A DNA stretch of 45,989 nucleotides, taken from the NCBI RefSeq assembly GCF_001528745.1, contig NZ_BCNS01000084.1:1-45989 (forward strand). The letters run 5' to 3'. Under the pieces are notes generated by a model. It searched no databases. It saw nothing but the letters and a program-made list of their open reading frames with translations, and was not told the DNA's origin. Shown one piece after another: positions 16,855 to 24,709 of the stretch. The position numbers were made by a program, and so were the translations under genes. This stretch comes from Marinobacterium profundum (lineage in GTDB: Bacteria > Pseudomonadota > Gammaproteobacteria > Pseudomonadales > Balneatricaceae). The first letter of the stretch is position 1. Each line of letters starts with the position of its first letter.

Positions 16855-16879
16855 CAGAAAATTGCTCCTGCATTTTCTG
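16853..16879. repeat. 27-bp hairpin repeat, copy B
   Basis: Exact inverted copy of 27-53. Here the stem extends to 9 bp (GCAGAAAAT / ATTTTCTGC). It lies between the ATPase and binding-protein genes, where it may affect mRNA processing or stability. Confidence 0.75.
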
Positions 16880-16925
16880 CATACAGGTCATCCCTGACCT
16901 TAACCGAGAATAAGAAGGAAATCCC

Positions 16926-17903
16926 ATGATCAAGATGCTCAAACAGGCCGCCCTGGTGCTGGCCTCATCCCTGCTGATACAAAACGCGGTTGGTGCCGAG
17001 AAAATCACCTACCTGTTCCCGGCCCCGGACACCCTGCCGGCCTTTGCGCCCTTTCAGATAGCCAAGCACAAGGGCTATTACGCGGACGAAGGGCTGGATG
17101 TCAGCTTTCAGATCGGCAAGGGTGGCGCCGACGTCGCCAAACAGGTCGCCGTGGGCAACGCCGATATGGGCGGTGGCATCGGTGACACCCCCATTGTGAC
17201 CCGGGCCAATGGTCTGAAGGTGAAAGGGGTTGCGCTGCTCGGCGGCCAGGCCCTGACCCAGATCGCGGTGCGCCGCGATGCCGGCATTGAATCGGCGGCG
17301 GACCTTCGCGACAGGGCCATAGGCGTGCTGTCGTTCAAGGACACCACCTACTACAACCTGCTGGCGGTACTCGCCAGTGCCGGCCTCTCCAAGAATGATG
17401 CGTCGGTACAGGCACTGGGGCCGGGCGGCATTATCAAGCTGATGATCTCCGGTGATATCCAGGCCATGTCCGGGGTTCCCGAGTGGGTGGCCGCAGTGCA
17501 GGCTGCCGGCATCGAGGTGGATGTATGGAACATCAACGATATATTCCCCGCCATGGCCCAGGCCATGTTCGCCTCCGACGAGACCATCGCCGAGCGGCCT
17601 GAAGCCGTGCAGGGCTTCGTCAATGCCACCCTCAAGGCCGTGCGGGAAATCCAGGCCAGCCCGGCACAGGCCGCAAGCGACTACATCGCCGCGGTGCCCA
17701 GCCACCAGGGCAAGGAAGCCCAGATCACCGACATCCTGACCCGCTACACCGAGCTGGTGTACCCCACCCAGGCGCCGCTGCAACTGGGGCAGTTTGACGA
17801 AGTGCGGCTCAAGACCGTGCAGGATTTTTACCTGCACAACGATATCGTGCGCACCGCCGTGCCCATTGCGGACACCTTCACCAACCAGTTCGTGTCGAAC
17901 TGA
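16926..17903 (+). CDS. ABC transporter substrate-binding protein (NMT1/SsuA-like)
   Basis: A 325-aa periplasmic receptor. A signal peptide covers about residues 1-24 (MIKMLKQAALVLASSLLIQNAVGA). The mature protein has the NMT1/THI5-type opening (FAPFQIAKHKGYYADEGLDV) and the D..GGG.GD.P.V motif, as in receptors for nitrate, taurine, sulfonates, thiamine precursors and aromatic acids. A ribosome site AAGGAAAT lies upstream. It is the middle gene of the ATPase/receptor/permease operon. The substrate cannot be read from the sequence; linkage to the porin, IclR1 and the oxygenase operon suggests an aromatic or N-heterocyclic acid. Confidence 0.9.
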   Translation: MIKMLKQAALVLASSLLIQNAVGAEKITYLFPAPDTLPAFAPFQIAKHKGYYADEGLDVSFQIGKGGADVAKQVAVGNADMGGGIGDTPIVTRANGLKVKGVALLGGQALTQIAVRRDAGIESAADLRDRAIGVLSFKDTTYYNLLAVLASAGLSKNDASVQALGPGGIIKLMISGDIQAMSGVPEWVAAVQAAGIEVDVWNINDIFPAMAQAMFASDETIAERPEAVQGFVNATLKAVREIQASPAQAASDYIAAVPSHQGKEAQITDILTRYTELVYPTQAPLQLGQFDEVRLKTVQDFYLHNDIVRTAVPIADTFTNQFVSN

Positions 17904-17921
17904 GACCGAGGTCCAGACACC

Positions 17922-18686
17922 ATGAACAAGAACTACACCGGTGCGACCCTGACGTTCGCCCTGCTGATGATCGCCGGCTGGGAATACATTCCCGGCCTGT
18001 TCGATATTCCGGCCTACATTATCCCGACCTTCAGCGAAACCCTGGCTGAACTGCTGCGCATGTACCAGAGCGAAGCGCTGCTGCAGCACACGCTGTCGAC
18101 CCTGCAGATGACCCTGCTGGGCTTCATCATCGGCAGCATCCTGGGCGCGGTACTGGGCTTTGCGCTCGGTTCATCCCCGTTGCTCGAAAAGGTGGTATCA
18201 CCCTACATCCTGGCGCTGCAGATCGCCCCCAAGGTGGCCTTCGCACCGCTGTTTATCATGTGGTTCGGCTACACCGCCTGGCCCAAGCTGCTGGTGACCA
18301 TCCTGATCGTGTTCTTCCCGATCCTGGTAAACGTGCTGCAATCGATGAAAAACATCGACCGCGACATGATCAACCTGGCCCGGGCCTACAACCTGAGTCG
18401 CTTCCAGATCTTTATGAAGATCGAACTGCCCTCGTCCCTGCCCAACCTGCTGGCGGGCCTGCGTATCTGCGCAACGCTGGCGGTTATCGGCGTGACGGTG
18501 GGGGAAATGGTCGGTGGCAACACCGGGCTCGGCTTCCTGATTTCCTACGGCGAAGGCCAGGCCAACGCCGCCATGGTATTCAATGCCATCGCCCTGCTGA
18601 CGGTCATCGGCATCCTGCTCTACAGCCTGGTGGTCTGGGCGGAAAACCGCATCCTGCATTACATTCCCAGGGCAGAGCACCGCTGA
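17922..18686 (+). CDS. ABC transporter permease (NitT/TauT family)
   Basis: A 254-aa inner-membrane permease with about six transmembrane segments. The EAA-loop that docks the ATPase is visible as NLARAYNLSRFQIFMKIELP followed by SSLPNLLAGLRI. The GEMVGGNTGLGFLI motif near residue 205 is typical of the SsuC/TauC group. It starts 18 nt after the binding-protein gene and ends 31 nt before a bidirectional terminator. It forms the importer with the two upstream genes. Confidence 0.92.
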   Translation: MNKNYTGATLTFALLMIAGWEYIPGLFDIPAYIIPTFSETLAELLRMYQSEALLQHTLSTLQMTLLGFIIGSILGAVLGFALGSSPLLEKVVSPYILALQIAPKVAFAPLFIMWFGYTAWPKLLVTILIVFFPILVNVLQSMKNIDRDMINLARAYNLSRFQIFMKIELPSSLPNLLAGLRICATLAVIGVTVGEMVGGNTGLGFLISYGEGQANAAMVFNAIALLTVIGILLYSLVVWAENRILHYIPRAEHR

Positions 18687-18716
18687 ACACTGGGATTCGT
18701 TATTCACATTTGAGCG

Positions 18717-18754
18717 TAAAAAGGGGCCCGTACTCAGTAATGGCCCCTTTTTTA
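18717..18754. terminator. Bidirectional intrinsic terminator
   Basis: Stem AAAAAGGGGCC / GGCCCCTTTTTT with a 13-nt loop. It is flanked by A- and T-runs, so it can stop both the plus-strand ABC operon and minus-strand transcription from the nucleotidyltransferase gene. Confidence 0.9.
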
Positions 18755-18807
18755 CGCCGCACATCGGTTCCCAAGCAACCCTGGCACAACCTGTCCCAAG
18801 CGCTACC

Positions 18808-19473
18808 TCAACTCACTGAGCTCTGCATTCCCTGATAGCGTTCACGCAGCGCCTGCAGATCACCGGGGCGGTCGGCGTCCATCAGCACACCGGGGTCATC
18901 GACCTCGATATGCATGCGGGCCTCTGGGTGACGCTGGATCACCGCGCGTGCCCCCTCCTCATCCTGCAACCGTGACAGTTCGCTCCAGAAGTTGCGCCCG
19001 AAGATAACCGGGTGCCCGGGCTTGCCCTGGTACTCGGGGCGGACGATGCGATCCGCCGCCGCCTGCTCGACCAGCCGGGCCAGGGTGCCGGGTTCGATAC
19101 AGGGCATATCGCCCAGTAGCACGGCTGCAGCCAGTGCCTGCGAGCTGCGCAGCGTGCTGAAAGCATCCGCGATACTGAACCCCAGACCCTGGTCGGCACG
19201 AGGGGAACGAACAACGTCCGTTGCCGACTCCAACCCCAGTTCTGCAGGCTCGTCATCGCCGCGAATCACCACCCGCACGCTATCGAACACCGCCGCCATG
19301 GACTGGACCGTGGCCGCCAGCAGCGTACGATCGTGCAAGAGAGTTTCACGCCGCTTGTCGGCCCCAAAGCGTCGCGCCCGGCCCGCCGCCATCACCAGCG
19401 CCAGCACCTTGTAGTCAGTTTCTGCAACGCTCTGCCCAGTGGCCCCAGCCTCTCTCTTGGTATTTTCCGGCAT
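18808..19473 (-). CDS. MobA/MocA-like nucleotidyltransferase
   Basis: A 221-aa NTP transferase fold protein. The nucleotide-binding loop LVMAAGRARRFGADKR spans residues 26-41, with LLGDMP (metal-binding Asp) and KPGHPVIFGRNFW further on. It is closest in style to the molybdenum cofactor cytidylyltransferase (MocA) group, which attaches CMP or GMP to molybdopterin. About 20 residues precede the first beta-strand, so the true start may lie slightly inside. It stands alone between the ABC operon and aspartase; no molybdoenzyme gene is nearby, so the partner enzyme is unknown. Other sugar- or cofactor-nucleotidyl transfers are possible. Confidence 0.82.
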   Translation of the reverse strand: MPENTKREAGATGQSVAETDYKVLALVMAAGRARRFGADKRRETLLHDRTLLAATVQSMAAVFDSVRVVIRGDDEPAELGLESATDVVRSPRADQGLGFSIADAFSTLRSSQALAAAVLLGDMPCIEPGTLARLVEQAAADRIVRPEYQGKPGHPVIFGRNFWSELSRLQDEEGARAVIQRHPEARMHIEVDDPGVLMDADRPGDLQALRERYQGMQSSVS

Positions 19474-19585
19474 CGTCGATATCCGATCTAAGTTCAGTTG
19501 GCCACTATACCCTTACCCTTTTACATCCCCTGCATACTGCAGACAATTTCAGGCAAAGAATGCCATGCAGGCCGTTTCAGACAGA

Positions 19586-19622
19586 CCAAAAAATACCGGC
19601 CCCAGGGTAGCCCGGACCGGCA
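19586..19622 (-). terminator. Probable terminator of aspartase gene
   Basis: An imperfect GC-rich hairpin (CCGG arms with GGG/CCC inner pairing and a CTA loop). On the minus strand it is followed by ATTTTTT. It lies about 40 nt past the aspA stop. Confidence 0.65.
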
Positions 19623-19657
19623 TGAAAACAGTGTAAGCACACTACTGTTCAGTGCAG

Positions 19658-21067
19658 CTAGACGCTGGCGATCATGCGCTCGGGCCGCAGTACTTCGCGC
19701 AGCTGCTCGGGCGCCATGAGCCCCTCTTCCTCCACCAGTTCCAGCACGCTGCGGTTTTCCTCCAACGCCCGCTTGGCGATGCGTGTCGCGTTCTCGTACC
19801 CAAGGTAGGGATTGAGCGCGGTAACTATGCCGATGCTGTTATGCACCATCGAGGCACAGTGGGCTTCATTGGCGCTGATGCCGACGATGCACTTTTCCTC
19901 GAACATCTGCATGGCGCGCTTGAGCAGGCGCATCTGTTCCAGAATGTTGTAGGCGATCAGCGGTTCCATGGCATTGAGCTGCAACTGCCCCGCTTCCGCC
20001 GCCATACAGATGGCCAGATCATGCCCCATGATCTGATAGGCCACCTGGTTTACGGCCTCCGGAATCACCGGATTGACCTTGCCTGGCATGATGGAGCTGC
20101 CGGGCTGCTGTGCCGGCAGGTTGATCTCGTTGATGCCGGCGCGCGGCCCCATGCTCAGCAGGCGCAGGTCGTTGGCGATCTTTGACAGTTTGAGCGCCAG
20201 GCGCTTGAGCATGCTGGAGAACAGCACGAAGGCCCCCATGTCGGACGACGCCTCGATCAGATCCTCGGACTGGCGCAACGAAATGCCACTGATGCGCGAC
20301 AGCTGGGCGATGGCCAGGGTGCCATAGCGAGGATCGGCGTTGATACCCGTGCCAATGGCGGTACCACCCAGATTCACCTCGGTCAGCAGCTCCGACAGTG
20401 CGGCAATGCGGCTGATATCCTCGCCCAGAGTGCTGGCCCAGGCCTTGAACTCCTGCCCCAGGGTCATAGGCACCGCATCCTGCAACTGGGTGCGGCCCAT
20501 CTTGATGACGCCCTTGAATTCCTCGGCCTTGGTACTGAAGGCACCGCGCAGGGATACCAGAGAACCCACCAGGTCGGCGTGACTGAGCAGGATCCCCAAC
20601 CGTACGGCAGTGGGATAGGCATCGTTGGTCGACTGGGACAGGTTGACGTCGTTATTGGGGTGCAGGGCCTTGTAGTCACCCTTTTGCAGACCCATGAACT
20701 CGAGTCCGACGTTGGCGATGACTTCGTTGGCATTCATGTTGGTGGAGGTGCCGGCGCCCCCCTGGATCATATCGACCACGAACTGGTCGTGGTACTCGCC
20801 ACCGATAATCGCCTGAGTCGCGCACTGAATGGCCCGCGCCTTTTCAGGCGCTAGGGAACCCAGCTCAGCGTTGGCCTGCGCCGCCGCCTGCTTGACCATC
20901 GCCAATGCCATGATCAGGCGCGGGAAATGCTGCAGGGTCACACCACTGAGGGCAAAGTTGTTGCAGGCACGCAGGGTCTGGATGCCATAGTAAGCCTGCG
21001 CAGGCACGGGCAGTTTGCCCAGCAGGTCTTTTTCCAGCCGCACCGCGGCCACAGTCGGGTCCGACAT
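19658..21067 (-). CDS. aspA: Aspartate ammonia-lyase
   Basis: Reversibly splits L-aspartate into fumarate and ammonia. The 469-aa protein belongs to the aspartase/fumarase superfamily, with the signature GSSIMPGKVNP at 323-333 (catalytic Ser in the SS loop). It also has GAGTSTNMNANEV (105-117), HPNNDVNLSQSTND (136-149) and GTAIGTGIN (235-243). The ATG at 21067 has AGGA 8 nt upstream; the ATG five codons earlier has no ribosome site. It lies downstream of the 13-gene catabolic operon but is separated from it by a repeat region and a hairpin terminator only 33 nt from its start. Proximity to an aspartate dehydrogenase gene suggests that both handle aspartate or ammonia made by the pathway (inference). 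Confidence 0.93.
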   Translation of the reverse strand: MSDPTVAAVRLEKDLLGKLPVPAQAYYGIQTLRACNNFALSGVTLQHFPRLIMALAMVKQAAAQANAELGSLAPEKARAIQCATQAIIGGEYHDQFVVDMIQGGAGTSTNMNANEVIANVGLEFMGLQKGDYKALHPNNDVNLSQSTNDAYPTAVRLGILLSHADLVGSLVSLRGAFSTKAEEFKGVIKMGRTQLQDAVPMTLGQEFKAWASTLGEDISRIAALSELLTEVNLGGTAIGTGINADPRYGTLAIAQLSRISGISLRQSEDLIEASSDMGAFVLFSSMLKRLALKLSKIANDLRLLSMGPRAGINEINLPAQQPGSSIMPGKVNPVIPEAVNQVAYQIMGHDLAICMAAEAGQLQLNAMEPLIAYNILEQMRLLKRAMQMFEEKCIVGISANEAHCASMVHNSIGIVTALNPYLGYENATRIAKRALEENRSVLELVEEEGLMAPEQLREVLRPERMIASV

Positions 21068-21100
21068 TGAATAGGTCCTCATAAGGTTGTCTATCAGGCA

Positions 21101-21145
21101 GAAAAAACCCGCCCGAAATCTTCAGGTGCGATATTCCGGGCGGGT
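21101..21145 (-). terminator. Intrinsic terminator / possible attenuator in the aspA leader
   Basis: A 9-bp perfect stem ACCCGCCCG / CGGGCGGGT with a 21-nt loop. On the minus strand it is followed by six T residues. It sits after the long catabolic operon and only 33 nt before the aspA start, leaving almost no room for a separate promoter. It could either end the operon or attenuate read-through into aspA. Confidence 0.8.
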
Positions 21146-21211
21146 AGAAAAGGGTAAGAGGTGAGTCGTAAATCGTTAAAAAGCACGAGCCACCCTGCAA
21201 GCTAAAGCGCA

Positions 21212-21310
21212 CGCACATCCCTGTGCCCGCGGTTGTAGGGTGGGTTAGCGGCGCAGCAATTACAATTTAATCGTTTGGCAGCACTGTTCGGGCGCTGTGT
21301 AACCCACCAC
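21212..21310. repeat. REP-like tandem unit 1 (GGGTGGGTTA type)
   Basis: A unit of about 99 bp starting CGCACATCC and ending TAACCCACCAC. It is repeated 125 bp further on. Its ends GGGTGGGTTA and TAACCCACC can pair, so the unit folds into a long hairpin. Elements with this GTAGGGTGGGTTAG...TAACCCACC pattern are widespread non-coding repeats in gammaproteobacteria. Confidence 0.8.
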
Positions 21311-21336
21311 ATGGAGCCATGCACGTCCACCGCTCC

Positions 21337-21435
21337 CGCACATCCTTGTGCCCGCGGTTGTAGGGTGGGTTAGCGGCGCAGTCTGTACGATGTAGCCGCC
21401 TGGCAGCACTGTTCGGGCGCCGTGTAACCCACCAC
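21337..21435. repeat. REP-like tandem unit 2 (GGGTGGGTTA type)
   Basis: Second copy of 21212-21310. It is identical over most of its length, with the main differences in the central part that does not pair. The spacer between units contains CCATGCACGTCCACCGCTC. Confidence 0.8.
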
Positions 21436-21535
21436 CGATGCGTGCAACGCATTGCGCTTTTTGTCGCGCATTACCTGCAACCCATAGGTGCGGTTCGCTG
21501 CGCTTACCAGCACCCTGATTCGTGCTTTCAGCTAT

Positions 21536-23179
21536 TCAATAAAGCTTCTTCTGTGGGGGACCTGCGAAGTTCAGCGGGCCGACCTTGTCCATGTCCACCT
21601 CGATCACGGCGGGGCCGTCGATGGCGATGGCTTGCTGGATGGCGGATGCGAACTCCTCAACCGAGCCCACCTGCCAGCTTGGCATGCCCATGGCGGTGCC
21701 AAGATCCCGATAGCAGGGTGTATGCAGTTCGTTGTAGTACTGCCGGCCTTCGAAGTAGTTGTTCTGGATACCACGCATCACACCGTAGCCACCGTCGTTC
21801 ATGACGATCAGCACCAGATCGGTATTTTCCTGCACCATGGTGGCCATCTCGCCGATGCCGAGCATCAGGCCACCGTCACCCACCAGACCGACCACCTTGC
21901 GCGTCGGGTTGGCAATGGCGCTGCCGATAGCGTGGGCCAGACCCAGGCCGATGGCACCGGCCAGGGAATGGATGTTGCGGTTCGCCCCGTTGATCTCGAA
22001 CAGGCGGCTGCCCCAGGTGCTGCCGGACATGGTGATATCCCGCACCAGGATGCCGTCCTGCGGCAAAGCAGCGCGCAGCGCCTGGCAGATACCAGCATAA
22101 TTGCCGACCTGATCGCTCAGCGCCGCCACCGACTGCTCGACCACAGTCGCAATGGCACGATCATAATCCGCATCCACCTTTTCACCCTCGCTCAGGGCAT
22201 CGGCCAGGTACGCCAACACAACCTTGGCATCGGCGCAAATAAAACGATCGGCGCGGTAATTGCGATTCTGGGCTGCGGCATGGGCATCGATCTGTACCAG
22301 CGGCTTGCCGAACTCCAGCGAGTAGGTCAGGGTCTCGTTGCTGCGCAGGCGCGAGCCCGCCACTATCACCAGATCGCTGTCCCTGCACAGATCCTTGAAT
22401 GAGGCGCTGTTGTGAAAGGCGCGCAGGCTGCGCGGATGAGTGTCCGGCAGGATGCCGCGGCCATGAGTGCTGGACACCACCGGCACGCCCTTGTCGGCCA
22501 GCGCCTTTACTTCAGCTTCGCAGCCAGCAGCACCGCCACCAATCCACAGCAAAGGACGCTTGGCGCTTTTCAGCTGCGCGGCCAGGCTTTCCAGCTCGGC
22601 GGACGCAGGCACCGGCAGCGCCGCGGGCTCGATGGGGCCCAGGTCCGCCGGCAGTTCGATTTTCGCCGCCTGCACATCAATCGGAATCTCGATGCTCACG
22701 GGGCCCATGGGCACGCTGCGGGCGATGCGGATAGCTTCACGCAGGATGCCGGCGGCACTTTCCGGGTGGCTGATGCGAAACGCTGCCTTGCTGCTGGCCT
22801 TGAGAAAGGTCAGCTGATCCTTGGCTTCATGGATAAAGCTGGCATCGCGGTCCAGATATTCGCGCTCCACCTGACCTGTAATGTGCAGCACGGGGCTGGC
22901 GGCATTGCAGGCTTCAATCAGGGAGCCAATGGCATTGCCGGCACCGGCGCCGGTGCTGGTCAGGGCCACACCCAGACCTGCAAAGCGGGCATGGGCATCG
23001 GCCATGGTGACGGAACCGGCTTCACCGCGGGCCGGCACAAAGGTGATCTCGCCGCGACGGCCGATGGCATCGGCCACCGGCAGGTTGTGGATGGAAATCA
23101 CGCCGTAGACGTTGGCAACGCCGTGGGCTTCGAGGATGCGGGCGACGACTTCGCCAACGGTAATTTTTTCTGCAGACAT
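21536..23179 (-). CDS. Thiamine-diphosphate-dependent enzyme (acetolactate synthase/2-oxoacid decarboxylase family)
   Basis: A 547-aa three-domain TPP enzyme. The N-terminal pyrimidine-binding domain carries the activating Glu53 (RGEAGSVTMADAHARF), a central domain follows, and the C-terminal PP domain has the GDGGLMLGIGEMAT... motif at about 434-463 ending in NDGGYG. It is of the ilvB/benzoylformate-decarboxylase-like group, so it may decarboxylate or carboligate a 2-oxo acid. It is last in the operon, 37 nt after the aldehyde dehydrogenase. A decarboxylase making an aldehyde that the dehydrogenase then oxidises is the natural reading. With aspartate dehydrogenase present, oxaloacetate to malonate semialdehyde is one option, but the substrate is not shown by the sequence. 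Confidence 0.87.
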   Translation of the reverse strand: MSAEKITVGEVVARILEAHGVANVYGVISIHNLPVADAIGRRGEITFVPARGEAGSVTMADAHARFAGLGVALTSTGAGAGNAIGSLIEACNAASPVLHITGQVEREYLDRDASFIHEAKDQLTFLKASSKAAFRISHPESAAGILREAIRIARSVPMGPVSIEIPIDVQAAKIELPADLGPIEPAALPVPASAELESLAAQLKSAKRPLLWIGGGAAGCEAEVKALADKGVPVVSSTHGRGILPDTHPRSLRAFHNSASFKDLCRDSDLVIVAGSRLRSNETLTYSLEFGKPLVQIDAHAAAQNRNYRADRFICADAKVVLAYLADALSEGEKVDADYDRAIATVVEQSVAALSDQVGNYAGICQALRAALPQDGILVRDITMSGSTWGSRLFEINGANRNIHSLAGAIGLGLAHAIGSAIANPTRKVVGLVGDGGLMLGIGEMATMVQENTDLVLIVMNDGGYGVMRGIQNNYFEGRQYYNELHTPCYRDLGTAMGMPSWQVGSVEEFASAIQQAIAIDGPAVIEVDMDKVGPLNFAGPPQKKLY

Positions 23180-23216
23180 GGCTGTTTACCTGTTGTTGTA
23201 TAGGGGGCGAAAGCGA

Positions 23217-24683
23217 TCAGTTACACCAGGGGTTGGCGGTGTCACTGAGACCGACGTACAGACTCTTCTGTTGCATATACTCGAGCACGCCCAGTCGTCC
23301 CTTTTCGCGGCCCAGACCACTCTCCTTGAAGCCACCAAAGGGCGCCGAAATGGAGAACTTCTTGTAAGTGTTGATCCAGATGGTGCCAGCTTCCAGCTGA
23401 CGACCGATACGCCAGGCGCGACGGAAGTCCTCGCTCCAGATTCCGGCGGCCAGCCCAAAGACGCTGTTGTTGGCGCGGGCCAGCAGATCCGCCTCGTCGT
23501 CGAATTTCAGCACCACCAGCACAGGCCCGAAAATCTCGTCCTGGCAGACGCTGGCGTCATTATCGAGGCCGCTGATGATGGTCGGCGGATAGTAGCTGCC
23601 CTGGGCCAGGTCCCCTTCGGTCAAACGTGCGCCGCCGCAAAGGACCTCACCGCCCTCGGCGCGTGCCTTGTCGACAAAACCGGCCACAGACGCGAGGTGT
23701 GCTTCGCTGATCAGCGGCCCCATATGGGTACCCGACTGCTCCGGGTGACCGACGCGCAGCTTAGCCGTCAGCGTCAGCAGCCGATCCATGAAGCAGTCAT
23801 ACACCTTGGCATGGACAAACAGGCGGGAACCGGCGATGCAGGCCTGGCCCGAGGAGCTGAAGATGCCGTAAACAACGCCCTTGGCTGCCAGCTCGATATC
23901 CGCGTCATCAAACACGATGGTAGGCGACTTGCCGCCCAGTTCCAGCGAGGTCGGGATCAGCTTCTCGGCCGCCACATGGGCCAGATGACGCCCGGTGCCG
24001 GTGCCGCCGGTAAAGGAAATCTTGCGCACCAGCGGGTGCGCCGCCAGAGCTTCGCCCACCACCGAGCCCCGGCCCGGCAACACACTCAGCAGCCCCTTGG
24101 GCAGGCCGGCTTCCTCGAACAGTTCGGCCAGGGCCAGGGCCGCCAGCGGCGTGGCATCGGCGGGCTTGACGATAACCGCATTGCCCGCCGCCAGCGCCGG
24201 GGCTATCTTCTGCATTTCGCTGGCAATGGGCGAATTCCAGGGGGTGATAGCGGCAATAATGCCCAGCGGCTCGTGCACGCTCAGGGTCATGAATTCGCGG
24301 GAGCGCTGGGCCGGAAATTGCTCATCCAGGGTTTCGCAGGCGGCGGCAAAATAGCGCGCGGTGCCGGCCGCACTCATGACCAGGCCCCGGCTTTCAGCCA
24401 GCGGCTTGCCGTTGTCACGGGTCTGCATGGCCGCCAGTTCGTCGACGCGCTGGGTAATCAGATCCGCCACGCGATACAGCACCGCGGCGCGCTCATGAGG
24501 CATGCGGTTGCGCCAATCGGGCTCACGCCAGGCAAGCTCCGCCGCCTGTACAGCCTCTTCCACATCTTCGATGCTGGCAGTGGCGATTTCGGCATTCAGG
24601 CTGCCGTCGGCCGGAAAATAGGTCGCACGCACGGGGCCCCGTCCCTGTTTCCACTGGCCGGCGATAAAAATAGGCTTGGTCAT
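23217..24683 (-). CDS. NAD(P)-dependent aldehyde dehydrogenase
   Basis: A 488-aa ALDH superfamily enzyme oxidising an aldehyde to the acid. The catalytic residues are visible: Asn150 (PWNSP), Glu248 (LELGGKSP) and Cys282 (SSGQACIAGSR). The cofactor-binding SFTGGTGTG lies near 223-231. The ATG at 24683 has GAGGAG 7 nt upstream; an in-frame start seven codons earlier lacks one. It lies between the aspartate dehydrogenase (26 nt gap) and the TPP enzyme genes and probably consumes the aldehyde product of the TPP enzyme. It resembles broad benzaldehyde/betaine-aldehyde-type ALDHs and lacks the MmsA signature. Confidence 0.92.
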   Translation of the reverse strand: MTKPIFIAGQWKQGRGPVRATYFPADGSLNAEIATASIEDVEEAVQAAELAWREPDWRNRMPHERAAVLYRVADLITQRVDELAAMQTRDNGKPLAESRGLVMSAAGTARYFAAACETLDEQFPAQRSREFMTLSVHEPLGIIAAITPWNSPIASEMQKIAPALAAGNAVIVKPADATPLAALALAELFEEAGLPKGLLSVLPGRGSVVGEALAAHPLVRKISFTGGTGTGRHLAHVAAEKLIPTSLELGGKSPTIVFDDADIELAAKGVVYGIFSSSGQACIAGSRLFVHAKVYDCFMDRLLTLTAKLRVGHPEQSGTHMGPLISEAHLASVAGFVDKARAEGGEVLCGGARLTEGDLAQGSYYPPTIISGLDNDASVCQDEIFGPVLVVLKFDDEADLLARANNSVFGLAAGIWSEDFRRAWRIGRQLEAGTIWINTYKKFSISAPFGGFKESGLGREKGRLGVLEYMQQKSLYVGLSDTANPWCN

Positions 24684-24709
24684 GATTATTCTCCTCGAAG
24701 CCAAAGGCC

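Larger units (their letters stand above)
21146..21535. other. Repeat-filled gap between operon end and aspA
   Basis: A 390-nt non-coding stretch made largely of REP-like sequence: two direct copies 125 bp apart and a third degenerate hairpin (21487-21515). The short frames within it are not supported as genes. Confidence 0.7.

Noticed and set aside
16965-18089. Long minus-strand open frame (374 codons) opposite the ABC genes
   Set aside because: It is antisense to a receptor and permease with clear family motifs, and its translation is His/Gly/Gln-rich low-information sequence typical of antisense frames in GC-rich DNA.
21212-21435. Tandem repeat as a CRISPR array
   Set aside because: Only two units of about 99 bp with self-complementary ends and no short direct repeats with unique spacers; no cas genes in the window.
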